Shown here: positions 23,332 through 35,530 of the stretch, piece by piece
Numbering within the stretch: position 1 is the stretch's first letter
Layout: each line of letters opens with the position of its first letter
Assembly: GCA_020543525.1 (NCBI GenBank)
Contig: JAHYIO010000004.1
Coordinates: forward strand, 496,001 to 560,000
Reading direction: 5' to 3'
From: Coriolopsis trogii
Lineage: Eukaryota > Basidiomycota > Agaricomycetes > Polyporales > Polyporaceae
Length of the DNA: 64,000 nucleotides
Notes under the pieces: generated by a model
What the model saw: the letters and a program-made list of their open reading frames with translations, nothing else
Databases searched by the model: none
What the model was told of the DNA's origin: nothing
Made by a program: the position numbers and the translations under genes

Positions 23332-25534
23332 ATGTGCTCGAGCACTCTCCTCACAGCTTGGCATGTGGCCGCGGCCATTCTGCTCGTGATCCTCGTTAGG
23401 ACCGCCATACTGCGACAGAGGAAGGGACCCATGCCTCCTGGACCTAAAGGATGGCCGATTGTCGGCAACGCCCTCGATGTCCCGACGTTGCATGGTTGGA
23501 GAGCCTTCGCCAGGTGGGGCGAGCGATGGGGTGAGTGCACTTCAGTACACTTCACACTCAGCGTCATACTTTGCCTACTGATGTTGGCAACGCGATCTAA
23601 ACAGGGGACCTCATTTCCATCGTTCTGCTCGGGCAGCCCATGGTCATCATCAACTCGTACAAGGTCGCGTATGAGTTGCTTGAGAAACGATCCGCGATCT
23701 ACTCCGACCGTCCGCATCTCACGATGGCTGGGGACATCGTCGGTTGGGACCAGATCCTCGTCCTCCTCCGTTACGGACACCAGTTCCGCGAGTACCGCCG
23801 GCTGATGGCGCGCGTTCTCGGCGCACGGAAGAGCGTGGAGCAGTTCATCCCCATCATCGAGGCGGAGACGTCGCAGCTGCTCGCGCGTCTTCTCCGCGAG
23901 CCGACGGCCGATCTACCTTCGGAGATTCGCAAGTACGTCTACTTCTCTATTCGTGGAATGCATGTGCGCGCCCTATTTGCATGCATTACACCTGACTTGG
24001 AGGTTCTCGACTGGCGCTGCGCGTCACGCTCTTTTCTGTGCCTAGTTGTAACCTCATGTTTGCGCTTCCAGACTGACGGGCGCAATCGTCCTTATGATCT
24101 CTTACGGCTACCAGACACAGGAGGAGGACGATCCTCTCATAAAGATCGCGGAAGAAGCCACTGAACAGGCCGCCGAGGTGGCCCAGCCAGGCGCATTCTT
24201 CGTAGACGTTTTCCCCTTCCGTAAGTGCAAACTTCTAGTGTCTCGCCCGCGGCGCGGTGCTCACGGTGCATCGGAACCCGTCCTCGTGTTTTGATTTTGT
24301 AGTGCGTTACGTACCTTCATGGATGCCTGGCGCTGGTTGGAAGCGCAAGGCCAAGGCGTACCGGGCGAACATGGACCGAATGAGCGATATCCCACACCGG
24401 TTCGTCAAGGAGCAAATGGTGAGCTTGCATCTCTGGGAAGGCCTGAGTGCCATAATGTACTGACAGATCCACCCAAACCATAGGCTGCAGATAGCGCCGT
24501 TCCCAGCTTCACGTCACAGATGCTCGCCACCAATCCGTCCCCGGAGGAAGAGTACAGAATCAAGATGTCCGCGGCGTCCATCTACTCTGGTGGTGCGGAC
24601 ACGGTACGTACACAGTAGCATTCTCACTCTCGTAACGGCGCGGCCTCATGTTCGCCTCTGGTTCCTAGACCGTATCGGCGGAACTGACGCTCATTTTGGC
24701 GATGAGCCTCTGGCCGGCGGTGCAGAAGAAGGCCCAGGAGGAGCTTGACGCAGTTGTTGGACACGACCGTCTACCGACATACGCCGACATCGCACAGGTG
24801 CCATACTTGCATGCGATCTACCTGGAAGTCCTGCGCTGGAACCAAGTCGTCCCTTTGGGTGAGTCGTGACGCCATTCGCAGTGGCAACATCCCTCAAGTG
24901 GATGTATGACAGGTGTGCCACATGCCACTTTGGACGACGACGCATATGAGGGATATTACATCCCGAAAGGCAGCATCGTATGCGTAAACCAATGGTACGA
25001 TACTATGCTGATCAGCGTGCGAATGCGACTAAATTGCTCTACGCCAGGAAAATACTTCATGATCCGGAAATATATCACGATCCTTTCACATTCAAGCCCG
25101 AACGATTCCTTCCTGGCCCCAACGGAGAAGAGCCAGAGATGGACCCACGCAAAGTCGCGTTCGGCTTTGGTCGACGGTACGTCTGATGAGCTTTTCAGTG
25201 AGCGTCTTGCGCGTTCTCATGCTCATGCTCTACGTCGTCATAGCATCTGTCCGGGCATCCTCCTTGCTGAATACTCTGTGCTCATCGTAGCCGCAATGTT
25301 GCTCTCCGCGTTCGAGCTCTCGGAGCCGCGAAGCAAGGACGGCGCTCCCCTTCACCCCGACAACGCCGATTATACTGGGGGTACTATCAGGTACGCCCGC
25401 ACTGATACGTTCTACGCGTTGTTGGTTCTTGACCAAGGCTCTATTCCAGTCACCCGAACCCATTCACGTGTACCATAAGACCGCGCTCGGAGAAGGCAAA
25501 AGCCTTGGTCTCGGCCCTCCCGCGACGCAAGTGA
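23332..25534 (+). CDS. Cytochrome P450 monooxygenase
   Basis: ATG 23332 opens a membrane anchor ([18 protein letters not shown]), then the proline hinge [16 protein letters not shown]. About ten exons follow with GT/AG borders. Motifs in order: helix [20 protein letters not shown], helix [13 protein letters not shown] (split by an intron), ExxR as [22 protein letters not shown], and the haem-binding loop FGFGRRICPG (Cys ligand present, split by an intron). The last exon, spliced in phase, ends [15 protein letters not shown], with the stop at 25532-25534. About 510 residues, ER-bound, using electrons from P450 reductase. It resembles the OrdA/CYP64-like group common in agaricomycetes; substrate unknown. 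It lies 16 kb from the terpene synthase with housekeeping genes between. Confidence 0.93.
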
Positions 25535-26366
25535 GCTAATGCTCTCAACTCCACGATATGATTTCGACAAACATTTTTCATTGGACCGCGTCAACGACTC
25601 TTTGACACCATAACGCGAACATTGGTACATGATTGCACACGACTACCACGCCACGACCGCTCCTACGGACTTCCCTCTGCTTGTTGTACTATAGTCGTAC
25701 GCTGTGTTCCTAGTCGCTAGTGCTTTCTGCCATATGTTTTGTATTTCTGCTGAGCAGAGGGCTGCATGTGAGGCTCAGCTAGTTTGGCCAGACATCTATG
25801 AGTCTCCCACCGGGGATGGTCTGGGAACTATTTGAGGCGGGGGTAAGCGCATAGTAGCCACCGGTGTGTGCTCGACATGAGATGCACGCGCTCACCGTCA
25901 CTTTGCTGTCGACGAACATAGCTCGCGCTATGCAATCGTCCCGCTGAAGCCGAGGAAATTTGGCATGGATCACAATGAGCGATTCGGTCAAGCTGCTCGT
26001 GAGATTAATCGAGTATGCGACCTCGACGCCGGACGTGGTACCGGTAGTCCCGCAGTCGCGGTGCCCTCGTACAATGCGCGACGTCAATATGGATACCACC
26101 TACTACGGTCCATTGGTGATACCGGAGACGTCCGAGGATCGTGTTGATAGTGCTTGTGTCCTTGTCTCTGCACGGGGACTCCATGGGTGTTGTATCATGG
26201 GGGTTTTCTGTAGATTATTCTAGAGCGCATAATGGAGGCTTCTCCTCCGGGACCTCAGAATAAGAGTACAATCGTATGGATTCCAAACTTCGGAGGATTG
26301 GACTCGGTCACGGCAGGGAAAAAAGAGCTAAACAGTGTATGGCACTGATGATTACACGGTGACGAA
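25535..26366. other. Intergenic, no gene recognised
   Basis: Convergent 3' flanks of the P450 and the DUF6533 gene. Short frames only; no repeat seen. Confidence 0.4.
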
Positions 26367-28104
26367 CTAGGCATGCGCCCGCTGGAACTCATTCGTACAC
26401 TGCGACCCCGTCGAGGTCATCTCATCCATTTCTAAGTTACTGGCCTCGCTATCTGAACCTTCTGCGCGGTGTTTGTCCTGAGTGATGTATCCAATCGAGC
26501 CGATGACCCTCCTTGCAACAAAGCTCGGCGTACTCTGGTTTGAGATGTGTAGTTCATGGTTGGACGACACTTTCATTGTCTCGCTAGCAGCCTCCTGGAG
26601 GTGAAGGAGGAACCGGGTGACGAGTATGGCGGTAAGTCTGAGACGTAAACATCAGCACAAGTCAACTAGGTAGTTTGGACGCTGTGCATACGAATCGGTG
26701 AAGTTGATGATGTAACTGTCTTCGTCATCACTGAAGATCTGTGGATGTGAGTTGAAATTGAGGGCCATGACGAGGTCTAACTACAAGGTAATGCTTTACC
26801 GATCGTAGTGAGAAAGCGAGGTGAAGTACGTTCAGATTGAGCAGTACGCTGGTGATGGACGCGAAGGCTGATCAGCATCTAGTCTCTGTACGAGGACGCC
26901 ATTTTATGCGCTCACAGACAGTAGACGAGTCCTGATCAGAAAGTCAGCTCAGTAGGACATACAGTCGACAGGCATACGAACCGTCTCGCAACATTACAAC
27001 CGATAGTTCTCGAGGCCGTCTCATTTTTGACAGGAGTATTGCTGGTTCCATCCTTGCTAGTGTGATTCCGATGAGCAGAATGTCCGCGATTATCAGACAA
27101 GTCCTCGAAACGACAACGACTGTCAGGGAATTCTCAGTATAGTAGACACGCTCAAGGCATACGTGCATCACTGATCTCGTACATCTACGAGCATGCAGAC
27201 GGATGTCAGTGGCGGCATTATAGACGGCTGAGAGAGAATACTTTAGGGCTATGTCTGTTGTAATGGAATCAATCTCCACACAGCCAAAAATCGGATCATC
27301 GAGACCGCTTGTCGTGAAGGCAAAGTCACTGGCCTAGAGCGGAGTTGTGAAAATTAGCTTGCCTTGGTATATCACTGTGCCACGTGCTTACTCACAATAT
27401 TGATACTGAACGGGGTGATTGAGAGCACGAATGCCAGGATAGAGATTGGCACATTTCTGTCACTCATGGCATATGCCCGCAAGGATGAGAATACTGTCGA
27501 GTTGTCAGTTGAATTCAAAGGGATAATGCGTAATGAATCGAGCTTGACTTACAAGCCCAGGGAAGGTATTCCAAAGATGCAAGGTAGGCTATGGCTCGTT
27601 GAGTTACGGCACAGCTAGAGGTCAAGTCCAATTTGTGATATCACATTAGTTCGGAAGTTCGGAGAACTCGAACTCGTACCTCTACCAGCAATCTGTCAGT
27701 CATGTAACCAGTGTAGCAGCACATCCACTACGTACCTCATCTGTTGGGAATATTGGCAGACAAGCGAGTAGATACAGGACGTTGTATGCCAGCGACGTGT
27801 ACTTGCTCGCCAGATACAGGACCGACGATCCGGTGAGTTTATGTGTCCAGAAGTACTCCACTTCGCTGCCGAAGGTAATGGCGCACTCGTAAACAAATAG
27901 TACTGCCTACGATCAATATTATACTCAGCACAGCAAGGTGTTGTTTGGACGTACTTGCCGCTGCAATGGCACAGCATGAAGACACAAAGCTATCGAGAGT
28001 CAAGATAAGCGATGGTTCACATATGCTTGCTGAAGCCCTCACAGACTACTGTAATCTGCGATCATTTCAGATGCCATCGGATCGAAATCTTGAGATACTG
28101 ACAT
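26367..28104 (-). CDS. DUF6533-type fungal multi-pass membrane protein (possibly damaged near the 5' end)
   Basis: The minus strand reads MSVSQDFDPMASEMIADYSS, then LFVYECAITFGSEVEYFW, the DUF6533 signature, which continues with an LTGSSVLYLASKYTSLAYNV helix. Later exons give SSLRAYAMSDRNVPISILAF, a YYTENSLTVVVVSRTCLIIA helix, VLHLAF, IFSDDEDSYIINF, LTAILVTRFLLHLQEAASE and a hydrophilic tail ending QRAHA. This is the usual order of the basidiomycete seven-helix family. The second junction needs a GC donor (GCAAGT near 27955) and I could not make the reading phase agree across it, so a small frameshift or another exon choice is possible. Function of the family is unknown. Confidence 0.72.
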
Positions 28105-29499
28105 GGTGGAGTGTGTCGATACACTGCAGGTAATGTGAGCGGGGGCGAGACAGGGACGAAACATGCACTGACCGGGTAAGACTGCGTTACTTATATACGT
28201 CGTGAGTGAGGGATCAACAGCACGCAGCCACTCATCATGGCTTGGAGAGAAGCCAGTGCCCGTTGCCGTGTGACCACAATCTTCAACCTCCCTGGGCGAT
28301 GTTCCTCGACTTCCTGAGCTGTTGCAAATTCATATTATCAGGAAACTGCAAACAGCAGGGCATGAATGTATTCGCTAACCGTTCTATAATCATTAAAACC
28401 TCTTATCGGGGGCATGTGCTCTCATGCCAGCTCTCAAGAATCGGAGCTGATATGGGGGGCCACCAACGCTACGACAGAATATGAGTGTTACGGTGAAGCC
28501 TATAGATTCTCACCACTTTATCAGCGCCCAAACCATGCATTATGATCATCGTTAGTTGTAAGCAACTCCTAGAAGTTGTCGCAAACTGCGGACTGCTTGG
28601 AGTGTGAGCTCAAGCCTCCACGCTGTCTGGAGTTCGCAGAAAGATCTTCGGTCTTCCCTACCGCATCGACTTCTTCTGCACAGCCTACAGAGCAACAGGA
28701 TGATTGGCTTCTGGGACTGCATTCGTGTTGCACGAATCCGTAGATCTTGAGTTGTGGTCAGCCAATGGATGTGCTCGAACCGTATGCTAGTCGTGAGATC
28801 ATCACGGTGCGGCCGTAGCACGTGCCCCCTCGAAGCTGAGCGTGATAGAGTAACCATCGAGAATCATGTAGTTGTACCAAGAGGGGGTAAGAGGATGCGA
28901 TATTAGACCCAAAGGCACCAGCAGCCTTGGATGTCGACGAACGAGTGTTGAACGTAAAACGTTCGGGCTGAGCTACGTACGCGTCTAGCTATTAGCGCTG
29001 ACCGTGCGATGGGATTCACACGGCCTTTTTGGATGAGCGCTTGGTACTCTTCTTACCACCGCGGCCGTCTTTACTCTACTTCACAACGTTGAACCCTCTC
29101 CTTTCTCCCCTCGAGTTATTCATCGATGCAAGTCCGTATACGTACGATGGTTACAACCACTGGCATTTGAATTTAATCCCGTTGACAGCCAATAATCGTC
29201 TCTACGTCTACCCTCACGCAGTCTCTATTGGAGCTTGCGAGTGGTACGCTCCGTTGCATGCCTACATAAGGAAGCATTCTTGCGAGACTAGACTCTCGAA
29301 GGCTCACGGGTATATTATTTACACCCCGACAGACGATGGATAGGAAGTCCGAGCCCTCAAGGCGTTCAAGCATTCCTCACCGTTGCGGCAGGGATTCCAG
29401 GTAACTTTGTCAGGCCATGTTGTCGTAGGTTGATGCTGAAGACGCCTTAAAGACAAGCCTATCATAGACAGATGCAAACACCTCCGGCCTTCGGAACGA
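28105..29499. other. No gene recognised
   Basis: AT-richer, stop-dense sequence with no family resemblance on either strand; probably decayed. Confidence 0.4.
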
Positions 29500-29880
29500 T
29501 CTCGCTGAAGCGGCGAACATATCTCTTGTGAAACCGCGCGAACGCCGCCAGCGGAGAAAACGAAGCCGCTCGTAAGCAGTTGCAGGCGCTCCGCCAGAAG
29601 CTCGAGGTCAAGCACGCGTGAGAGAGACGGGAGTGCGCGCGAGTAATCAGGAGTAAATCAAGTAGGTGAGCTTATGTTTATGTCCCAATAATGCGCTCGC
29701 ACCTCTCACTGTCAGCCAGAACCTGCCCCTACGCATCAAGAGGAGAGCTTCCGCAAGGACGCGCAGGAGCTGCGTGGCTAGCTGCTCCGTGCAGTCGAGC
29801 AGTAGGGGGATATCCTCACCCGCGCGAACGAGCGTATCCAGGAGCGGACTGAGGCGCTGCGGATGGCACAGGAGAGTCAG
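29500..29880 (+). pseudogene. Relic of a coiled-coil protein
   Basis: Two blocks with strong helical composition are broken by stops. The first, around 29.51-29.61 kb, contains NEAARKQLQALRQKLEVKHA. The second, around 29.72-29.88 kb, contains EESFRKDAQELRG and, after two TAG codons, GDILTRANERIQERTEALRM. Both TAGs stand where CAG (Gln) would fit the pattern. The coding-like bias (Glu/Arg/Leu heptads) ends sharply on both sides. The parent family cannot be named. Confidence 0.35.
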
Positions 29881-30730
29881 TGTGTAAGCTGGCGGACAAC
29901 AGTCTCACGTAGGCAGACGATACGGACTTCGTTGACGGGCGGGATTGACGGTCCAGTAACGGGGGACAGGCCTATAACGTTCACTGAGTAACCCACACTA
30001 TGGGATGTCCCCCCTGGTGTATAAGCCGAGGGGAGTTGCATCTCCGCGCCACATACCCAAAACAACAGCGACATTCACATCTATCGAGTATGTTACGCGA
30101 CGACAGAAGAACATACTAGCGAGATAGCTCTGTACTCATCTGCTGGTAGTCGAGAGACATGTCGATACTCGTATCGACCCCTGCTCAGGTCCTACATAGG
30201 CGGCCTTGTACTCGATTGTTTCCCCTGTCGTCTTCAATGATCGCAGCCACCAACTCATCCTATTCGTATGCCAATCACAACGTGTTGCATCACAGTTTTG
30301 CACCAAACGTCATAATGCTCCGCAGTGACGCTGTGTGCGTGCCTTGGTGCCTTGTTGTCTTGTTGTCGGTCCCGAACGGTTTGTGACTCTTCGCCAAACC
30401 GTGGATCATGGCCCGAGAACTTACTCATTTCCCGACATTTCGGTCTACACATGCGCAGGTGTATTTAACCTGTCACCTGTGGGTCCAGTTTGAACTGCGC
30501 CGCATAAATGTTCACAACGTCCATGTTCCCCGTCATGTCCTGATTGGCTCACTGAAGCCAGGTCTGGTCCACGCCATTGACTTTGGCTCGTGATACTATG
30601 TACTACCTTCCCAAGCAGCGGGACCGAAAAGAAAGAACGAGTCAGAGAGAGCACAGTAGAACGCATTTATAGGACGGTGCTTTACCTTGTCTTCCCAGCA
30701 TCAGCGACGCGCTCGCCGACTTCTCCCACC
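29881..30730. other. Intergenic, promoter region of the MDR gene
   Basis: No coding family recognised. The last 100 bases before ATG 30731 are the likely promoter and 5' leader. Confidence 0.4.
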
Positions 30731-32021
30731 ATGTCCTCCCAACAAGATCAGAAAGCGCTCTTCCTCGAGTCGAAAGGTGGATCGTTGGCCGTCAGGACCA
30801 CCGACGTCCCTAAACCTGGAACCGGAGAGCTCATCGTCAAGGTTGAAGCCGCCGCGCTGAACCCCATTGACGCAGCTATCCAGGCTTTCGGGGTGTTTGT
30901 CGACAAATACCCCGCCATCATTGGTTGCGACGGTGCGGGCACTGTCGTGGCCGTGGGTGCAGACGTATCTTCCTTCGCTGTGGGCGATAGAATGTAAGTG
31001 TGGTGTCCGTTCAGCACGACGGGGCGATACTCACCTCGTTCGCAGTGCCTTCCAAGGCACCATAGACGCCGTCGAACACTCCATCAAGGGCACGTTTGCC
31101 CAGTACGCGGCAACCCTCGCGAAGCTTGCAATAAAGGTGCGTGGTCAATCAACGCCCGCGTTCGCAGGTATCTGAAAGCGCACCAGCTTCCGGCCAGCGT
31201 TTCCTTCGAAGCTGGGGCGACCATACCTTGCACTCTGCCAACGGCGGCCTTTGTACTGTACAACCAGGACGCGACCGCGCCGTCCCTCAAGCTCACTGCG
31301 CCATGGGATGACGGTGGGCGCGCAAAGTACGCCGGCAAGTCTGCGCTCGTCCTAGGGGGATCGGGTTCAGTGGGCCAATATGGTAAGTTATCTTCAAACA
31401 GACTTCTTTACCTCGAGGCTCACTCTACTGTACTTACACCCAGTCATCCAACTCGCCCGCCTCTCCGGCTTCTCACCCATTCTCGCGACAGCATCCCCGC
31501 ACAACGCGGCATTCCTGAAGACGCTCGGAGCCACCCACGTTGTTGACCGCAACCAGTCCGACGAAGCTCTACGGGCGGAGGTCAGCAACCTTCTTCCGGG
31601 CGGCGCCGATGTCACATACGATGCTGTCTCGACAAAGGACACCATGCAAGTCGGGTACGATCTTACCGCACCCAACGGTGACTTCATCGTTGTCTCCCCG
31701 CCCGGGAACTTAGCAGGCGAGAAGGACACCCCGAAGAAGAGGATATACATGGCGCGCGGGCTGCTGGGGCTGCCCGGGAATGAGACTGCGGCTGCTAGCT
31801 TGGTCGGCGCGCTGCCGGAACTGCTCGAGAAGGGCGATATTAAAGTGAGTTCCAGAGTCTCATGAGCAACGTGAGCGTCGTCCTTACTATCTTGCGTACA
31901 GCCCAACCGCACCGAGATACTCCCGGGAGGATTGCAAGCCATACCAACGGGGCTGGAGCGCCTCAAGGCGAAGCAGGTCAGCGGCGTCAAGTTGGTCGTC
32001 CGGCCGCAGGAGACTGCTTAA
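30731..32021 (+). CDS. Zinc-type alcohol dehydrogenase-like MDR reductase
   Basis: ATG 30731 gives MSSQQDQKALFLESKGGSLA, then the GroES-like fold: GELIVKVEAAALNPIDAAIQ, PAIIGCDGAGTVVAVGADVS and VGDR. Later exons give FEAGATIPCTLPTAAFVLYN, the Rossmann start ALVLGGSGSVGQYVIQLARL (a glycine-rich NAD(P) loop split by an intron), LKTLGATHVVDRNQ and a C-terminus ending LKAKQVSGVKLVVRPQETA. No catalytic or structural zinc cysteines are seen, as in the quinone-reductase/enoyl-reductase branch (toxD-like). Five exons. Substrate unknown. A broken paralogue lies at 34.5-35.5 kb on the other strand. Confidence 0.9.
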
Positions 32022-32047
32022 GAGCCTGGCAAGGGCCTGGTCCCGCG

Positions 32048-32625
32048 TTACGACGCCCTACATGTTTTTGTATGGCGATCTTGTATTTTGTCATCTGGAT
32101 TCACGGACGCCGACAAAGCTACACTTGACACAATCTCGTGAGCCATAGATCGTAGAGATCCAATTTGATACTTGTGTCCAATCCTAGCATATGCGCTGAC
32201 CATAGCGAAGGTGGGCTTCCAAGTCGTCGTAAGAACCAACCTACTCATGAGCGACGATTCGTAGTCAGTGCCCGACATGAAGATATTGGAAGTGACCATA
32301 CTCACGGCGAGTGATCTAATGGCATCAGGAGCATACCTCAAAGTGTCAGGGCTGTCCCCCCTAAAGCTGAATGGCAGGGTATTTCATGCACTGTCTGCTG
32401 AAGCAAGGTCAAGACAGGTGAAGCTCTGGCAAGGTAGACTTTGAATTCGGTGTTTCCAGAAACTAGTAGTAGCGCAACCGTTCCGTCTTCGTACCAACAT
32501 TCTGTGTCCCTGACAACCTGCCCTTCCGTACCCATCTCCGACCGCGTTCTCCCTGTCCCTCGTGTCGGACCGCCGTTCAGAGAGTCATCGTCCACAGCTC
32601 GTTTTGTTGAGTGGCTGAGGACCAT
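32048..32625 (-). pseudogene. BTB-family pseudogene, divergent from the intact gene at 32894
   Basis: Minus-strand exon 1 (32625-32338) has RDTECWYEDGTVALLLVSGN, then TEFKVY, but KGV is lost before LARASPVL and the DMF-LPQP stretch is missing. The exon-2 piece (about 32210-32150) keeps PTFAMVSAYARIGHKYQIGS and then decays. The 5' end faces the intact BTB gene at 32894 across a shared promoter with CRE-like palindromes. Confidence 0.8.
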
Positions 32626-32768
32626 AACGCCAGGACTTGGGTTAAAAAGAGAAAGTATTAAATAAGAATGGGATTGAGGGCCGTGAACGACGGAGTGTGG
32701 AGAGCAGGGCGGAAGCAGACGGCACCCAAGTTCAACCTGCCATCTTGCGCCAGCCAGAGCGCGACATG

Positions 32769-32818
32769 TTACGTCACGGGCATGTCACGCACATTGTAAG
32801 CTCGCGTGACGTAACGCG
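32769..32818. promoter_or_regulatory. CRE-like palindrome pair in a divergent BTB promoter
   Basis: TTACGTCACGGGCATGTCACGC (32769-32790) and CGCGTGACGTAACGCG (32803-32818, one mismatch from palindromic) lie between the minus-strand BTB relic and the intact BTB gene. A TATATA at about 32836 follows 18 bp later and the ATG is at 32894. This is the most compact version of the arrangement found upstream of all intact BTB genes here. Confidence 0.6.
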
Positions 32819-32893
32819 TTTCCGGATGAGTCTAGTATATACTGACCGGAGTCCTTTCTGTTGTGCTCGTCTATCCTCCTGAGTGCTCGGGCT

Positions 32894-33993
32894 ATGTCTT
32901 CCAACACTTCTACGAAGCGTATTCGCAAATATACGGCTGGCAAAGGTGTAAGGCGATCGACTAAAAGTAGGCGAAAGGAGAAGTTGGCAGAGGGGGCCGG
33001 GGCGCAGGTTGAACAAGATACGGAGTTTTGGTATGAAGATGGGACAGTCATTCTCCGCGCCGGGAATGTTCAGTTCAAGTTCTACAAGGGGGTACTGGCG
33101 AAGCACTCTCCCGTTTTTTGCGACATGTTCAACTTGCCCCAGCCTGCGCATAACTCGGAGGAGGCATCCTCTGCGACCTGTCCTATCGTGCACCTTGCAG
33201 GCGATAGCCCCTTTGCTTTGAGGCATGTACTCAGAGCTCTTTTGCCCTCCGATCCGGCGCCGTAAGATTAACTGCCTCTCACTTTCAGTGTAATTTCTGA
33301 CGATCTCTGATTCATAGATTGCCCACGTTTCACTCGATCTCTGCCTACGCGAGGCTCGGACACAAGTACCAAATCGAATCTCTGGTGCGCCGAGCCTCCA
33401 CATACTTTGAGACCCACTTCACGACTTCTCTGAGGAAATGGCAGCGTAACCCTGAATACTGTCCACAAGGGTTCGCAAACATTCATGCCATTGGCGTCGT
33501 CAACATCGCACGCTTACTCGACAAACCTTGCCTCCTCCCCACTGCCTTTCTTGCCTGTTGTGGGATTACCGACCCCCTCCAACTCATCAGGGGGTTTGAA
33601 CACGAAGATGGGACAACGGAGAGGCTAAGTGAAGCAGATCTTGCACGATTCCTTCGCGGCCAGAAAAGCCTCACAACCGCGTTTCTGTGCTCCTTCAAGG
33701 ACTCTAGTGAGACCTACTGCGGAGCTCGAGGGGAACGGTGCAAACATGCCATTCGTGCCTTCATTAGCGAATTCGCCACTACTTATAGTAAACTCAAAGA
33801 CATCCTCACGATTCCACATAGTTTCCTCCCTTGGGATGAATTGATTCATGGAACGGCTTACCCCAGCCTTGGTCTCTGCGACCAGTGCCGATCATGGTTG
33901 CATAGAGAACATGAGGCAAGACTGGTATTGCTTTGGAAACAGTGTCCGAGTTTCTTTGGCGTGCATCTGGAGGGCTGGGGAACGGAAGGCTGA
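32894..33993 (+). CDS. BTB/POZ-domain protein
   Basis: Exons 32894-33261 and 33318-33993 (56-bp intron) give 347 residues. After a basic N-terminus (TKRIRKYTAGKGVRRSTKSR) the BTB domain follows: DTEFWYEDGTVILRAGNVQF, YKGVLAKHSPVFCDMFNLPQ and the strand CPIVHLAGDSPFALRHVLRA. Exon 2 has PTFHSISAYARLGHKYQIES, NIHAIGVVNIARLLDKPCLL, LSEADLARFLRG and the C-terminal LCDQCRSWLHREH...LWKQCPSFFGVHLEGW. The Lys/Arg-rich start could be a nuclear localisation signal. ATG 32894 is chosen because TATATA lies 58 bp upstream. Closest in sequence to the gene at 3433. Confidence 0.92.
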
Positions 33994-34541
33994 GTTCTCA
34001 TACATACGTACCACCCCAATGCCGAGTGTTAGATACAAGCCAACGAATTTCGATACTTCATACTGATGATGACACGGTAAGTACCCTTTCGTTGAATGCA
34101 TGTCCAAGTTCGTACATGGTCAACACCCTCGTATATATACCATATACTGATCGATGCACGGTAGACGAAGGTATTGCCACCGTTCCTGAACCGGAGACTG
34201 GGAGAGCCAGGATGGTATGCACACCTTCACCGAACGACAAGCTTGACCCCACGGACTTCCTGCAGGCGCTACAGGCCAGTCGGCACCACGCGCAACCCAC
34301 CAGGAAGCACCTGGACGCGCGTCGGCTGTCCAAACACAATCCACAACGGAAAGGCGGATCATCGTCAGTTCATGAGCTGCAAAGCAGCACCAGCAAGTCT
34401 AGTGAATCGGGCGACTCACCCTGATCCAGCCGCCTCAGGAAACAAGCGCCCCGAGTCCGGCCAGTACCCCGGCCCCGCGGTTCAGATTCGACGACCGCAG
34501 ACCGCGCGCACGGATGACGGCCATCCTCTTCCAGCAGTGAG
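33994..34541. other. Convergent 3' space, no gene recognised
   Basis: Between the BTB gene and the broken MDR copy. A GC-rich frame at 34.17-34.78 kb (+) is antisense to the MDR relic and not a gene. Confidence 0.4.
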
Positions 34542-35530
34542 CTACGCGATTAGCTCGTTCTGCGCCAGGACGACTACGAGCTGTCCCCCGCCGCTCCGGA
34601 GGAAGGCCGTTGAGAGGGTAAGGGTCTCTGGCTCCGTCGCGGGATCGTATACGAGGTCGACTGGGACCCTAACGATCGCCTTGACCTTGCCGATGATTTC
34701 GGAAGAGGGGAGCTTGCGATCCAGTAGTGCGTTGTACCTTGAGCTCTCAGGGTCTCCGCATTGTGCAGGGATCATGCGATGGTAATGGTCGGGCTGAAGC
34801 CGGAGAGCTTTGCAAACTGGATGGCTGAATGCGTAGAAGACGCGTGAACTCCAAGGACCTGCTTCCTGATGTGGTGGTATGAGTACCCGCCGAATAGTCC
34901 GCGCGGTGCCGCGCCTTCGGGGATGAATCGATGGAAATAGCGGCGTAGGGCGCCTACGCTGACTTTCCAGGGAGGCGTCAACTTCAACGGCGACCTCCGC
35001 CTTCTGCGCGTAGAGGAAGTTTCCGGTGGTGGCGACGCTGGAGAAAGGCGTTGAACCCTCCTTGAATGATACGTCGGTCGAAATCTAGAGGGATCAAGTC
35101 TTGTGAGGATACGCGAAACTGACAGACGCTGCAAATAATAACCTTCGAAACAACGTCTACTGGGACAACAAAGTACGCTGGAATGTGCCACGGAACACCT
35201 TGCCCTCTTCCCAGCCCTGGAAGGTCCTGTAGAGTCTATGTGAGCATGAACATGGGTCGAGAGTCACTGACACATGGTCCCCCTTCAACTGGAGTCCCTC
35301 AACGTCGTTTCCTACGCTCTCAACCACACCAGCGCCATCGAAGCCCCAAACGTTCGGATACTGCGGATACGAACCGGATTGAGAAGTTTTCCAGTCCGCG
35401 AGGTTGAGAGCGACGGTGATGACTTTGACGAGAACCTGTCCTTTGCGGAGCTCAGGGATGGGGATGGACATCAATTGGTGGGAGGTCTCCTGGGCGGGCA
35501 ATACCAGGGCTCTTTTGCATGGCAGAGGAG
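34542..35530 (-). pseudogene. Broken copy of an MDR reductase
   Basis: The minus strand preserves KRALVLPAQETSHQLMSIPI, GQVLVKVITVALNLADWKTS and VWGFDGAGVVESVGNDVEGL, that is the GroES-like half. It then continues in shifting frames: TFQGWEEGKVFRGTF, then STDVSFKEGS-type sequence, then IQFAKLSGFSPTITIA with an in-frame TGA, then LDRKLPSSEIIGKVKAIVRV and a C-terminal piece. The frame changes at least three times, and the expected ATG before KRALVL is out of frame. Related to the intact gene at 30731 but clearly a separate lineage, so not a simple recent tandem copy. Confidence 0.75.

Noticed and set aside
5321..25534. Terpene synthase plus P450 as a biosynthetic cluster
   Set aside because: They are 16 kb apart with conserved housekeeping genes (ARPC5, beta-adaptin, F-box protein) between; no shared promoter motif seen.
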